In this document: positions 24,824 through 35,936 of the stretch, piece after piece
Layout: each line of letters opens with the position of its first letter
Position numbering within the stretch: position 1 is the stretch's first letter
Assembly (NCBI RefSeq): GCF_041296385.1
Contig: NC_091014.1
Location: 47,200,078 to 47,264,077 of the forward strand
Origin: Aphelocoma coerulescens
Taxonomy: Eukaryota > Chordata > Aves > Passeriformes > Corvidae
Length of the DNA: 64,000 nt
Direction of reading: 5' to 3'
Notes under the pieces: model-generated
Told to the model about the DNA's origin: nothing
Databases searched by the model: none
The model's input: the letters and a program-made list of their open reading frames with translations, nothing else
Program-made: the position numbers and the translations under genes

Positions 24824-26393
24824 AAATCTAATAGTGTCAAAGTTTCTATTTTTGTTTCCTCCAATTAAAAGAGTTAACTTTTTTCCTTTAAGAACAAAAG
24901 GTGAAGAGTAAGACAGAATGCTACTGTTACAAATTCCTGAATAATGTAACAATACCAGAATATCATAAAGTCTTTTGTTTGAGAAAGGTCTGAAATTGTA
25001 GAGGGCTGGAGATGCGATCACCATTCCACAGGAGTATCTCCATTCTATCTTCCACTTACAGTAAATTACTTGCCATATGCTCTGACTCACTTTCAGTTGT
25101 TCTCAAGGTGAATTTTGTTACTGTTGCTCTTCATAGTGCAAACTGTCATAAAAGCATCTCTTGCAAAATGCGTAATTCATACTTACGATCTCATGATTTA
25201 CATAAAATGAAGTCAAGGACCCAAGTCGTTTATCTTGAAGATATCTGCTCTCTAAACAAATAAAGGACTGTGAATAAGATTATTAGCTACCCAGGTGATG
25301 GACAGCCATGAATCCTTGAGTCCTTGAAACCCTTGAGTCTTGGATGACACAAACCCACATTATTTCCATTTCACAGTGCTGATTTGTATGTTGGTAACAT
25401 TAAAAGATATCACTTGCACTGGCATAACAATATAATTGATCAGTAGTTCGCATATTGAAGGTAATTCACAGTAAGTTTTTGATTGTTCAGAAATCTCACA
25501 GAATATGATAGCTTTCTTTCTGTTCAACTTTCCAAATCAATGCTTTGAAATTTCACAGTAAAATTGCAATCAGTGAGACAACTGAAGTCTCATCTTATAT
25601 TCTACCACAGATCATGCTGCTATTGCCATAAGGCTAATTAAATTGTATAACCACAGAAGCCAAACAATAGATAAACATTATTGTTTCTATGTTGGGAGGA
25701 TATGACCTCTGTTTCTTTTCTCATCAAAATATCCATGAAATCTATTTCCTGTGGCCATCATTCAGAATTGCTGAGACCAAGACTCCTCAAAGAATATGAG
25801 AAGGCAGTAATCCAGTCATATCGAAATTCTGGTTCATTGAACTCTGCCAGCCTTCAGAGACAGTATGATATAATGAGGATTTTTATTGTTTCTCTGTTCC
25901 AGTGTGAACCACTAAGCCTCAGTCAGATAGTTTCTCTTGTGTTTCTTTTCTGTTTTCTTCACTTCTAGAAGAAATTGTTTCTGCAAATGCTCATACTGCT
26001 CTGAATTTGTTCCTGGAGAAGCCTTTCTTTCTCTGTTGAGTATTGAGGAGCCACAGGATACTAGCTGCCTATGTAAGCACCTTAACTTCAGCAGCATGAG
26101 CATCCATCCCCTCTGGAAACCTGAAAAAACCCTTGGCTTTTCAAGATAGGATTGTTGCAAAAATAACCTTTTTTGCCCTTTTTTTTGGTGAGCACCTGGG
26201 TGATTTTTGTTAATATGTTTATATTTTGAAGTAGTATCTGTGCAGTGTCAGTACAGTCCTACTATAGTGTCAAAGTGATACTAGGAGTAGAAGTACTGTT
26301 AATTATTTCCTGGGATATTGTACTGAGAAATACTGGTTAACACGTAGCTGAATGAGGTTTGTTGCAGACAGGTTATTGCAGGCAGGAGTTAAC

Positions 26394-26433
26394 ACAAAAA
26401 GCATTTGTAAAAGACAAAAAGCATTTGTAAAAG
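26394..26433 (+). repeat. Perfect tandem duplication, 2 x 20 bp
   Basis: The unit acaaaaagcatttgtaaaag occurs twice head to tail without a mismatch, which suggests a recent slippage-type duplication. Confidence 0.95.
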
Positions 26434-27693
26434 AGAGGTTCTGGGCATGTTCACAAAGTTCCTGCTTAGGTTTAGTTGCTCCAATATGCCTGTAATAAAG
26501 GCTGTGGTGGTTTGAAATCTCAATCAAAACCTGTTGAGTAAGACCATGAGTGATCCTTAATGAATTATTTTTAACGCTTTAGCTATCTGATTACCCAGTG
26601 TTAAACTGGAGAAACCTTTCAGAAACTTGTTTATCTTTGATTAAGTAACAGAAAAGCTGTTACATGGAAGGGAAACTTGAAGTCAGCCACTAAATAAATC
26701 ATTGGAAAGAGCATTCTTGGCTTTATCAATATGCTGTACTCAGGGAATTTATTATGTGGACAATAACAATTTCCTATATGGGCCTTGAGGAACCACGATT
26801 GTTGAGGAAGCCTCAGCTCTTTTTCCAGCTGTATGAAAAATCAGCAGGTGAAAACATTTTGGACAGACAACAAGAAGCCCAAAGTAAAATGATACAGATT
26901 CCATAGGGAATTAGTCCCATGATAGTAATGTAAAGCTGCAGAATAAATCTGCTCTGTCAGTACTGAAATACAGTGGAATCCAAAAGAATAGATCATGCAG
27001 CAAATTGATACCATAGTCATAAGCACAAGCCTATCTTAAGGCATCCAGCCTGGAGCACAACTTGAATAGATCATGCTGTCTCACTTTGAGTAAACTCATA
27101 GCAAGCCTGAAGGCTATTTGCGTGAAGATCTAAGTGTACTTCAGCATTGTCTGATTTTACTGCATTTCAAGCTATTGGCCTGACCTTTAATCCTCAGTTG
27201 GCCTGTCATTCAGCATTTGAAATATCTGAATGCTTGGTTCAGATTCATCTGGGGTGATAACTTTGATCATAGATCAAAGATACAAGCACAAAACTGTTTT
27301 CATTAAAATGTTGTGGTGTATTTCAGAGATAGGTAGGTAGAGTTTTCCAACTTGCCTTATTTTTTCAGATTGTAGAAGAAAAGTCTTGGAAGTTAATGCT
27401 CTTTCCCCAGCCTGCTGTTTACCAGTGTTGAAAATTGTTCAAATGCAACTTTCTTTGAACATATCCTAGGGGATGGAGCTGGGAAAAGACTATCTTACTT
27501 AATCTCTGATTAAAGTCTTGCAGGTTTTATAAAGCTCTGCCTTTTGCTCAGTAGAAAACTCCCAAAGTCTCTGAATTCTGAAGTTTGCAAGCAAAAGCTG
27601 AACAAGTTTCTGGGACCCTTATTTAAGGGACTAAGTTTACATGAAGTTTGGTCTTTTTCAATTTTTTTCCCTCTGTTTCCCAAATAAATTAAA

Positions 27694-27721
27694 CACAAAG
27701 AGAGTTATCTGGTATGACAAT
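27694..27721 (+). repeat. 28-bp exact match to the 28.8-kb LTR
   Basis: The 28 bases here, beginning cacaaagagagttatctggt, recur exactly at 28851-28878, inside the ERVK-like LTR. The flanks on both sides differ, so the shared block is sharply bounded. See the findings for possible origins. Confidence 0.95.
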
Positions 27722-27817
27722 GGGTGGTTGTGAGTGGGGTGGGATTTTTTTTTCTGTTGTTGTGTTTGTTTGTCTGTGCTATATGTTGGGTTTTGGTCTA
27801 TTTTGGTTAGGTTTTTC

Positions 27818-27839
27818 TTTTTTTTTTTTTTTTTTTTTT
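27818..27839. repeat. Poly(T) tract, 22 T
   Basis: A homopolymer run following a T-rich stretch on the + strand. No retroposon body is recognisable. Confidence 0.9.
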
Positions 27840-28850
27840 CCTCAGGATCCTGCTTCTTCTGAAAACAAGTAGTATTTTCCTTGGCATACAATACTTGGGC
27901 TTATGAGAGAAACTTTAATGCCAATATTCCTCATTAGAAAAAAGACTCATGAACTTCCAGAAATAAGGTGTCCTGTCTGGAACACTATGTATCACAGGTT
28001 AGTGTCAGCCTCTGTCGAATATGTGAATGTCAGTAAGTTGTCAAATCAATGGCTCATAGGAGTATGGTACTGAATTGGTGTTGTCAGTACAAAGGAGGCT
28101 CAGTATTGTGCCTTGGGAACTAGAAGGCTGTTACTCCTATAAAAATGAGGTGGTTTTAACCATGGAACTGGTAGAAGATGACTTTGGCTTTGCTTTGGTA
28201 TTTATAGCTTCCAATGCACTCTGTTGGGGTGGAATTTAATGGAAAGAGTACCTACAGTGAAAAAAAAGCAATGGGGTTCATTGGAAGCCAGAAGGTAAGA
28301 CTTGAGAAAGATGGTTCCATACTTACCTTATTTCTTATGTTCCCTCTCCAAATATGACCTCTTTTCTGCTGGTTCAGATGGCCTCTTGGTCTGACCTAGA
28401 AGAGAAAGTTGCCTGGATGATGTTTGGGAGGTTCCTCACTTATGCTGGGTCTGCTGTTTTGACAGAACCTGATCTGGAATGTCAGATCTCAAAGGTGTAG
28501 GACCCTGATAGATTACAGGGACACCATTGCTGCTGCTTTTCCTGGTCAGGCTCTAACCCGCATTGAGGATGGGCTTCCAGCCCTTTTCATCTTGGACCCT
28601 TGGAGTATGGCCTCTGAGCTGGGAAGTGATCTCTGTAACACTCAGTTCTGTACTACCACTGGGACCTTGTTGGTCTGACTTTAGCATATCACCATTTTCA
28701 ATCTGTAGTGGGACAGCAGTCCAGGAGCTTGTTAGCACTGAAGTCACTTCACATGCATTGGGTAGGTAAACCCATGGAGTGCATTGGACTGGGCACTGTA
28801 TGCTTCCAGAGACAAGCAGGTGTGGTGGCCAGTTAGCCTGTGGTACGAGG

Positions 28851-28878
28851 CACAAAGAGAGTTATCTGGTATGACAAT
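28851..28878 (+). repeat. 28-bp block shared with 27694-27721
   Basis: This lies 30 bp into the LTR. The partner LTR at 57.3 kb has related but clearly different sequence at the same place, so the block is less like its own family than like the upstream site. Confidence 0.9.
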
Positions 28879-29247
28879 CCCTAGTACCAGAGACTCCTGC
28901 CAAGGTTACGGTGAGAAAAGAAGCTTCCCCGAGAGTGCTTTGTTTGGTTATAGTAATCTACCCCAGTTCTGCGTTCCTGGTTGGCCCTTGGCCGCCCTGC
29001 CCCCTTGCCACCTTATATGTTCCATGTCCTAGAAAGTTCTCCACTCTAGGTCCCCCCCATTGGCCTCTGCCCCCCGCCACTCACCCAGAGCTTCCCCATT
29101 GGCTTCCATTCCCCAGTCCCGCCTTTGTACCGCCCCTGTGCCCTCAGATCATTGGTCCCTGGTGCTTGCTCCACTCCCATACTTAAACCTAGACCATCCA
29201 TTGTCTCTTGTCTTCTTCGCCTGTTGACTCCTTCGTGGTATGGCTGC

Positions 29248-29253
29248 AATAAA
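29248..29253 (+). promoter_or_regulatory. LTR polyadenylation signal AATAAA
   Basis: AATAAA about 65 bp after the TATA-like site, the same layout as in the partner LTR. It is expected to mark the end of R in a class II LTR. Confidence 0.6.
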
Positions 29254-29438
29254 CCTCCATCCATAGAACTCTGTATGGAGATCCTTCCTCCCTCTTTGCC
29301 GTCGACCCATACTACTGGAGCTATCCGTGCGTTTGTGCGTGCACGTGTGTGTGAGTGTATGGCTGATCCTGCCCAGCAGCTTACGAGACGCTTTTTGGAA
29401 GATTGCAGCACCTTGCGCTCTGGCACAGAAGCGGCGGA

Positions 29439-30765
29439 GCCCGGGCTAGCGATAGGCTGGGTGAGTCTGGTACGTGTACATTATCCAGTTCAGAAGCATT
29501 GTCTTTAAACATGAGGCTGGTCGTACCACCCTGTCTTTCTTTCCCATTGTGTCATAGTAGCAACTTGCTCAAAGGAAATCTATTTTATTGTTCCACTTGC
29601 TAAGGTTGAAGCTCTGAGTCAGGGAGCATTGTTCTCTCAGACTCAAGCTGAGTCAACTTTATTGCAGTCCAGTGGCTGTACTCAGGTTGCAGGAGCTGTG
29701 CATCCAGAAGCTGTCTTGGGGTGTACTTGGTAGCTGTGCCTCTTGGAATTCACAATTGCTCCACCTAAGGTGTGCAGGGATGACCACAGGGTCTCCTCAG
29801 CAATTTCTCACGTTGGAGATTGGATAGCACAGAAAATATTTGAAGAAATTGAATTCAAAACAGGAGAAAGACAAATGTCTCCCCTTTGATATTGTTTCAT
29901 CAAAGAAGTAGTAAAAGTCAGTGGACTTTACCTCAGGAAATTGGTTCAAAATGCTCATCTTCAAGTGTAGTATGTAATATTCAGGCTGTAGGAGAGACTC
30001 ACCATCTGTACGGGCTTCCTCATATGGGTTTTCTTCTGAAGTAGAGGATCTCTTACGACACTGAAGTAGTTATTCCTGGGTTCAGTTTGATTGCTTTTTT
30101 AACTGGCTTTCAGCTGGTGCTTTTTTTTTTTGTTAGCAGTAGAACATCTATAATTCAGTGGATATTTATTTGAATCTTGTTGTGTTTGTCTGTTATTGTG
30201 CAAAACAGAAAGTATGACAGTGAGCATGAGGGCAGAATTTTTTATTAGCAGTTTAAATCCTGTGAACCTCTCTGAATAATCCCTCTCCTTACTGACTTTG
30301 TGGGGAAGAAAAATAAGATAAGTGTGCTTTCAGTGGTATCAGTAGAAATGTTTTGGGATTTAGAAGAAGAACAGTTGAAACTTATTCTGGTGTAGGTCTA
30401 TGCTTATTCTGCTTTATTTTCTGTAACTAAAGGAATCTTTAAGGTTTGCCTCTGCTCTTCTCTCTCCTCAACACCCTTCTCTTTTCCTCTGGGTATTTTC
30501 TGGGTAATACATGTTTTTGTTAGTTTTGCTTTTGAAATGGGATTACAGGTTTGGTGATATCCATTGAATATTTAATTAAAAGAAACCCTACAGTGACTAG
30601 GCTTTGTGTATCACCTTATGCAAGCAGTCTAAAAAGATCACCAGTTATCTAAAACTGTGAAGTAGTCGTCTGAAATTGAAAGGTTACTTAAAAATATGTT
30701 TTTATTATTAAATTTTTTAAATCGATACATCCTACAATCGCATGATAACGTTAACAGGAGTTGGG
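29439..30765. other. Gene-free unique sequence
   Basis: No gene or clear transposon. A segment near 29640-29665 contains, on the - strand, an AATAAA within gcaataaagttgactc. That recalls an LTR polyadenylation region, but I could not recognise the rest of an LTR around it. Confidence 0.5.
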
Positions 30766-30884
30766 ATTCAAGGTTAGGTTAGGTGGGGTTCTGAGCAACC
30801 TGATCTAGTTGAAGATGTCCCTAGTCATAGGAGGGGAGGCTGGACTAGATGGCTTTTAAAGCTCTCTTTCAACACAAACCATTC
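30766..30884 (+). mobile_element. CR1 LINE tail, short fragment
   Basis: About 120 bp of CR1 3' end in + orientation. The recognisable blocks are 'attcaaggttaggtt', 'tctgagcaacctgatctag', 'ggctggactagatggctttt' and 'caacacaaaccattc'. Confidence 0.85.
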
Positions 30885-32739
30885 AAAAATTTGTCAGTGG
30901 ATTGTCATGCTCCTCTGCATCTCAACTGTTTTTATTTACAGCATTAACACATTTGAGTATCACTTTGAAGTTATGGTAGCAAGATGCATCCTTTTCCACT
31001 GGGTAGCTTTTGGAGTAGGCCATGGCATGCAAAGATAAGATATAAGCAGGAGCTGACAAATTTTAGTACTTGCTTCCTTTTCCCCTGCCATTTGAATATT
31101 TTCATAGTACTCCCTCAAAATATTGGCTGATTATTCTTTCTCTGTAAACAAGTGCATAGATAGAATTTTATAATGCTCTTCCTTTTGTATGTAATAACAT
31201 ATATAAAAATGTGCATTCAGACAAAATGTGCTTGAATTTTAATTAAATTCAAAGGTTTCTGTCTTTCCCTAATAGTACTTCTTGTTAATGAGATAGATGA
31301 GTCTGCTTGGAGTCACAAATCTGTTTAGGAGCAGTGGGAAGTTTCAGACATAAAAGTAGCTCATTCTCAGTACTCAGCAGGTTACTGTACTTGTTTTTAA
31401 CAACAGCTTTTCCACAAAATTCTGCTTCACAGAGATACGAGGAAGTAGAAAAAGAAGCGTTGTTGGAACATATGGTAAAAGGGTAATATACATTCTTATC
31501 TCATTTCATAATCAAACCACCTATAGTTGTTGTCTTTCTGTAATTTCAGTATTTCATCACAAGAGCAGTCATGCATCTTGTACACCTTTGGAGTTCTGTG
31601 GTTTTTGCTGATCTGTTCTTCAAAAGCATGAACATAAATTAATGTCCTAATGTGAGATCATCCTCAGGGAAGAATGCTTCACACATGATCTTAAACTTGA
31701 ATAGCTGCCTAAAAAGCTTTGATTAAGTTGCATGAGCAGTTTTTAGAACTGCTTTTAGGTGATTTCCAGGTTCAAGTAGCATTGCACCAACATGGGTTGG
31801 AATCACATTGTCCAAGGTATTATTTCTGACTGTAGGAGTGAAGGAAAGTGAGCAGGCTGGCTGAAAGGTAGTAGGGTTATTGTTCTCTTACACATGCGTG
31901 TGTTTCTGTTTATCTATGGAGAAGAGTTTGAGCCTTGGTTAGGATATCACCACTTTCAATGATGCTTCATTTTTAAAGAGTATTCATTTCATGAAGACTG
32001 AAACACAGAGAAGTCCTTAAATGGCAGAATTATCAGCAAACCCTTTATGCTTTCCCTGGTGGCCCATCTACCTGTACAGAAACACACACTGCATAGGAAG
32101 CAACAAGGAATAGGAAGTCTGGGTACTGTCACAATACCTCTTTAGGGGCACAGAAATGTGGTGTGGGATGGCTCACACAAATGGTGTGTGGTAGTGGAGA
32201 AATGCAGACTCTTTTGGAAGTACCAGCTGGTAAGATGAAAGAAAGGCTTGTGCTCCAATGGTGGCTTAAATTTGCAGATCCAGATTTGCTTTAGAAGGAG
32301 TAATAAGCTGGTCAAGACCAAAGGAGAGTCCAACATGAATGCCTCTCAGCAAACATCTACTACAGACTGAATGAAGAAAGGAATCAGCTGAAACCTTCTT
32401 TAGAGGAAGCTTGATTGAAAACCTTGTTTCTTGTGAGCAACTGTCAACCTCTGCTGGATGGAGTAACATCATGTGGCACACTTAATCAAGGAGATCTTTG
32501 GAATGTGTTGAGGATGTGTTTCCATGCAAGTGCTGCCCCATCAGTCACAGAAGGTGATCTGCTGCTCATCAGTAAAGAGGGTGAAGAGTGGGAAGGTCAG
32601 AGGTAGCTCCAACTACACACCTCTGAGGTGGTGGTGAGGAAGGTAAATAGCAAGATTAGAATTGTGGAGTTCAGAGTTTGGTAATACCTTGGTGGCTAAA
32701 CTGATGAGATACTGATTAGGCAGACTGAGGTAGCTGGAA
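30885..32739. other. Gene-free sequence
   Basis: No gene is recognised. The last few hundred bases before 32740 may already be decayed CR1 coding sequence (for example 'ctccaactacacacctctg' near 32607), but the resemblance is too weak to place an edge. Confidence 0.45.
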
Positions 32740-33345
32740 AACAAGCTTGACTGCTGGACCTTTCAAAGGCTTAGGATCAGTGTGGTCTGAAGTCCAGCTG
32801 ATTGCCAGTTTTTGGTGACCTAGAACTTCCATAGGGCTCAGCACTGGAGCCAGTACTACGTAGCTCCTTCATAATAACCTGTATGATTCTGTTGCTTGCA
32901 ATCTCAGTAAGTTTGCTCAGTGTTGCTCTTTTGGAGGGAAGTGGTTGATTTGCTGGAGCCCAAGGCTGCTCTTCAGAGTGCTCTCAACAGGGTGAAGAAA
33001 TGGGCTTGGAGGAGCCTTGCCTTCAGCAAAGGCAAATGCAAATCGCTGCAGTTGGGATGGAACAACTGCATGCAACACTACACAGTGAGGGCTGTCTGGC
33101 TAGAAAGCATCTTTGCAGAATACCAAGCTAAAAAGGAGCAAAAAAATTGGAGGACTGGATTGGCTGAGCCAATTGACTAGAGAATAGAAGACTGAAGGGA
33201 AAGTTTGAGGCACAACTCTAGTTGTTGTCTTCAACTGTCTAAAAGGAGTTTATAGAGAATTTGGAGCAGGACCTCTTGGAGGTCGTTATTAAAAGAAGAG
33301 AAGGCAACAAAAAGCAGCAGCAAGAGAAATTCAGAAAGATCAGGA
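32740..33345 (+). mobile_element. CR1 LINE, internal coding fragment
   Basis: The + strand shows the later part of the CR1 reverse transcriptase ORF and the start of the 3' end. Blocks include 'catagggctcagcactggag' near 32830, 'aatctcagtaagtttgctca' near 32901, 'tgaagaaatgggcttggagg' near 32993 and 'caactgtctaaaaggagttt' near 33232. Stops and frameshifts break the frame, so it makes no protein. Confidence 0.75.
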
Positions 33346-33800
33346 AGAAAAAAAAAATGGGGGTTCACATCAGAAAAGGCTATGGTACCTCCACTCTTAA
33401 GTTGTTAAGAATTTGGTAAGACCCTCAACAAATTCATTGAGCATCTGGGTTGTCTTTTTTTGGAGTGAGGAGTTGTACCTTCATGAAAGCCCTTTCAACC
33501 CAAATTTTTCTGTTCATCAACTAGTCCCCCATCTAAGAATTAATTATTTGGGGTTTGGGTTTCAGTTTGTTTGGTGCTTTCTGTTTCTTTTGGGAAATTG
33601 GTTCATGCAGATGTTCCGCATTAGGCCGGACCAAAGATGTGAAAAGCTCAATCTGTGAGTGGCCTGTAGGAGAAGCTTACAGCAAAGTGAACATTCACAT
33701 GCCTTTACTTGTATTTCCCCAGGACAGTCTCAGCCTTCTGTGGTTTGCAGCTCAGTGTTGTCCCATGCTAGAGGAGAATGTATCTTATATAACACAGTTT
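33346..33800. other. Short spacer between CR1 pieces
   Basis: About 450 bp with no recognised feature, between two CR1 fragments of opposite orientation. Confidence 0.5.
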
Positions 33801-34370
33801 CATGGAATCATAGACCCACAGAATATCAGTTTGGGAGGGATCTCAAGGATTATTTGGTCGAACCTTTCTTGGTAAAATCGTGATCTAGACTAGATGGTCC
33901 AGTACCTTGTCCAGCTGAATCTGAGATGTGCCCAGTACTGGGGAATCCACCATTTCCGTGGGGAGGTTATTCCAATGGCTGGTTATTCTCATTGTGAAAC
34001 ACTTTATTCCTATGTCCAACCAGAATCTCCCCAGAAGTAATTTGTTCCCATTACTCCTTGTCTTTTCCACAGGACTCCTTGTAAAAAGGGAGTCTCCCTC
34101 TTCTTTGTAGCCACCCTTTAAATACTGGAACATGGCAATAATGCCTCCCCTAAGACTTTTCTCTAAGACTTTTTTGTTTCAAGGTGATCAAACCATGTCC
34201 TTTCAGCCTTTCCCTTCATGGCAGGCTTCCCAGTCCTCTGATCATTTTTGTGACCCTTCTATGGGCCCTCTTCAGCCTGCTTGTGTCTATTTTTTATAGT
34301 GGGGACCAAAACTGAACACAGTATTCCAGGTGTGTCCTGACAAGTGCTGAAGTGCTCTACACAGACACTT
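33801..34370 (-). mobile_element. CR1 LINE 3' end, about 570 bp
   Basis: The + strand begins catggaatcatagacccaca and runs backwards through the CR1 3' end. Recognisable blocks are 'gaccaaaactgaacacagta' near 34304, 'gtgacccttctatgggccct' near 34250, 'gcctcccctaagacttttc' near 34142 and 'ccagaatctccccagaagta' near 34020. It is one of the best-preserved LINE copies in the window. It ends in unique sequence near 34370, the usual 5' truncation. Confidence 0.9.
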
Positions 34371-35936
34371 TCTTCTTGTAGTTCTTAATACTTTGTCAAC
34401 ACCTATAAATTTAGCATATCCAAAGAAAGCCGAAACCAAGTTATGACAGCAAAGGTATGGATAAAATTTGGGACTGACAATCTTGCAGACATACAATTCC
34501 TTTTAAAAAATGAAATCTGTTAAAGAAATTGAGAATATCATATTCATTAATCAGCATTGTGTTGTCACTCTCCATATTTGTTATGAAACACATTTTTATA
34601 ACCATGAAATAAATGAGTAAATGAATAAATAGAAAAGAACTTGGCTTTGGATTAGTAATCAAAGCAATTCAGCCAGCTGATCCATACCAGATGTCAGCAG
34701 ATTTTTATTTCAAACCATGAACGAGGTGTCTTGAAATTTATTTTTACTTTTCAGATACTCTGGGTGAATATTTCTACTTTTACTGCTGCTGCTTCTTTTG
34801 CCAAGGATCTGATTCAATATTATAAAAATAGTAAAAAGAATACCAAGGATTTCCATTTCTCTTGTGCTAACATATTAGCATGTACTGGAAGTGGGCACAG
34901 CCAGGACTAGTGCTGAATCTGAGTTAAAGGACAGCACTGCCAGCCATTATTGCTCATTCCTGCATTGCTTAAAGACTTAAGATTTTTTGATGTTGGATAA
35001 CAGTCATCTGAAAGCATGGACGATACTGGCTCCTAGCAGATACTCTATTTCAGAAGAAGGATTCTCAGGAAGTGTCTGCATTTTGAAGATATTTGAGATG
35101 CTGCGTTGTATGTCTGTATGTCCAAAGATGATTATCTCCTTCCTTCATCTGTTACTTGGGCAGGTTTGAAAACGGAAAAAGGTAGAGACTTTACTTTCAC
35201 TGTTGCCTATGCTAAGATATACTGAACATGCTATGCTTCCAGGTAATTTTTGTTTAAGTCCTGTTAGTTGATAGATTTGGGACAATAACACAGCTACAGT
35301 TATTTTTCCTGGGGATGTAGTGATTCCTGCTCTATCTCAAAGCACTTCAGGCATACAGAGTGCTTTGAGGGCAAAACCTACAGGTATTGTGCCAAAGTGT
35401 GCAATTCAACAAGTGTGCTTTGTGTGTTTTGCTCTAGTGATCACAGATGCCCATCTCCAAAGGGGGAAACCTTCTGCCTGTGAGGTGCTCACTGCACTGT
35501 TAGTGGTGCTGAGGGCTTCCAGGTCTTTGTGCCCGCCTGTGAACGCAGATAACTGGTTCAGTGGAGGGCAAGAATGGATGATAACAATGCAAGTCCAGTG
35601 GCATTTAAATGATGTTGAGTTTATCTCTTTTTTATGTAAACTAAACAGGTGAATTTAGGGAGTTTTTTTCCCCTACCATTGTTTGGTGTGCTTGGACATT
35701 TCTCTCTCTTGTTAGCTGTTGTCTTTGACCGTCCTGGGAAGCTTGATGTGATATCTTTTGGAAAGATTGTGCCAGAGGTTTTTCCAGCCTGCTTTGTACT
35801 TCCCTCAAAGTGCTGCAGGGGTTTTGGCTGCCAGGTTTCTGGCAGAAGGGTGTTTTCAGCAGATGAAGCCACTCTTGAGGGAAAATGGACCAAAAGAGAG
35901 GGAGCAGTTACAGAAGAGATTTTTAAATATAGTTAT
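34371..35936. other. Gene-free unique sequence
   Basis: No gene, RNA gene or transposon recognised. The right end carries the first copy of the 5-bp target duplication (gttat, 35932-35936) of the next element. Confidence 0.5.
35932..35936. repeat. Target-site duplication gttat, left copy
   Basis: Five bases directly before the TG of the ERVL-like LTR, repeated at 37384-37388 directly after its terminal CA. Confidence 0.85.

Larger units (their letters stand above)
24691..28820. other. Gene-free sequence with small repeats
   Basis: No gene is recognised. The stretch holds the second arm of the 62-bp direct repeat (24762-24823), a 2x20-bp tandem duplication (26394-26433), a 28-bp match to the downstream LTR (27694-27721) and a poly(T) tract (27818-27839). 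The part from about 28350 to 28820 is somewhat GC-richer but has no family I can name. Confidence 0.5.
28821..29438 (+). mobile_element. ERVK-like (class II) LTR, + orientation
   Basis: This block is alignable along its whole length, with small indels, to the reverse complement of 56738-57358, so both belong to one LTR family. It begins TGTGGTGGCC like its partner (TGTGGAGGCC). It has a C-rich U3 with few A/T runs, a degenerate TATA-like acttaaa at 29181-29187, an AATAAA at 29248-29253 and a GT-rich stretch downstream. The right end is placed by alignment and lacks a clean terminal CA. I could not find a duplicate of the left flank agcagg on the right. The LTR may be truncated or recombined at its 3' side. 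No gag, pol or env sequence follows. Confidence 0.8.

Noticed and set aside
29046..29508. Overlapping open frames of 126 and 127 codons on both strands
   Set aside because: They lie in the ERVK-like LTR and come from its GC-rich, stop-poor composition. LTRs of this type do not encode them.
29640..29665. Possible third LTR on the - strand with AATAAA
   Set aside because: Only the poly(A)-like block is suggestive. No TG...CA ends, target duplication or other LTR blocks were found.
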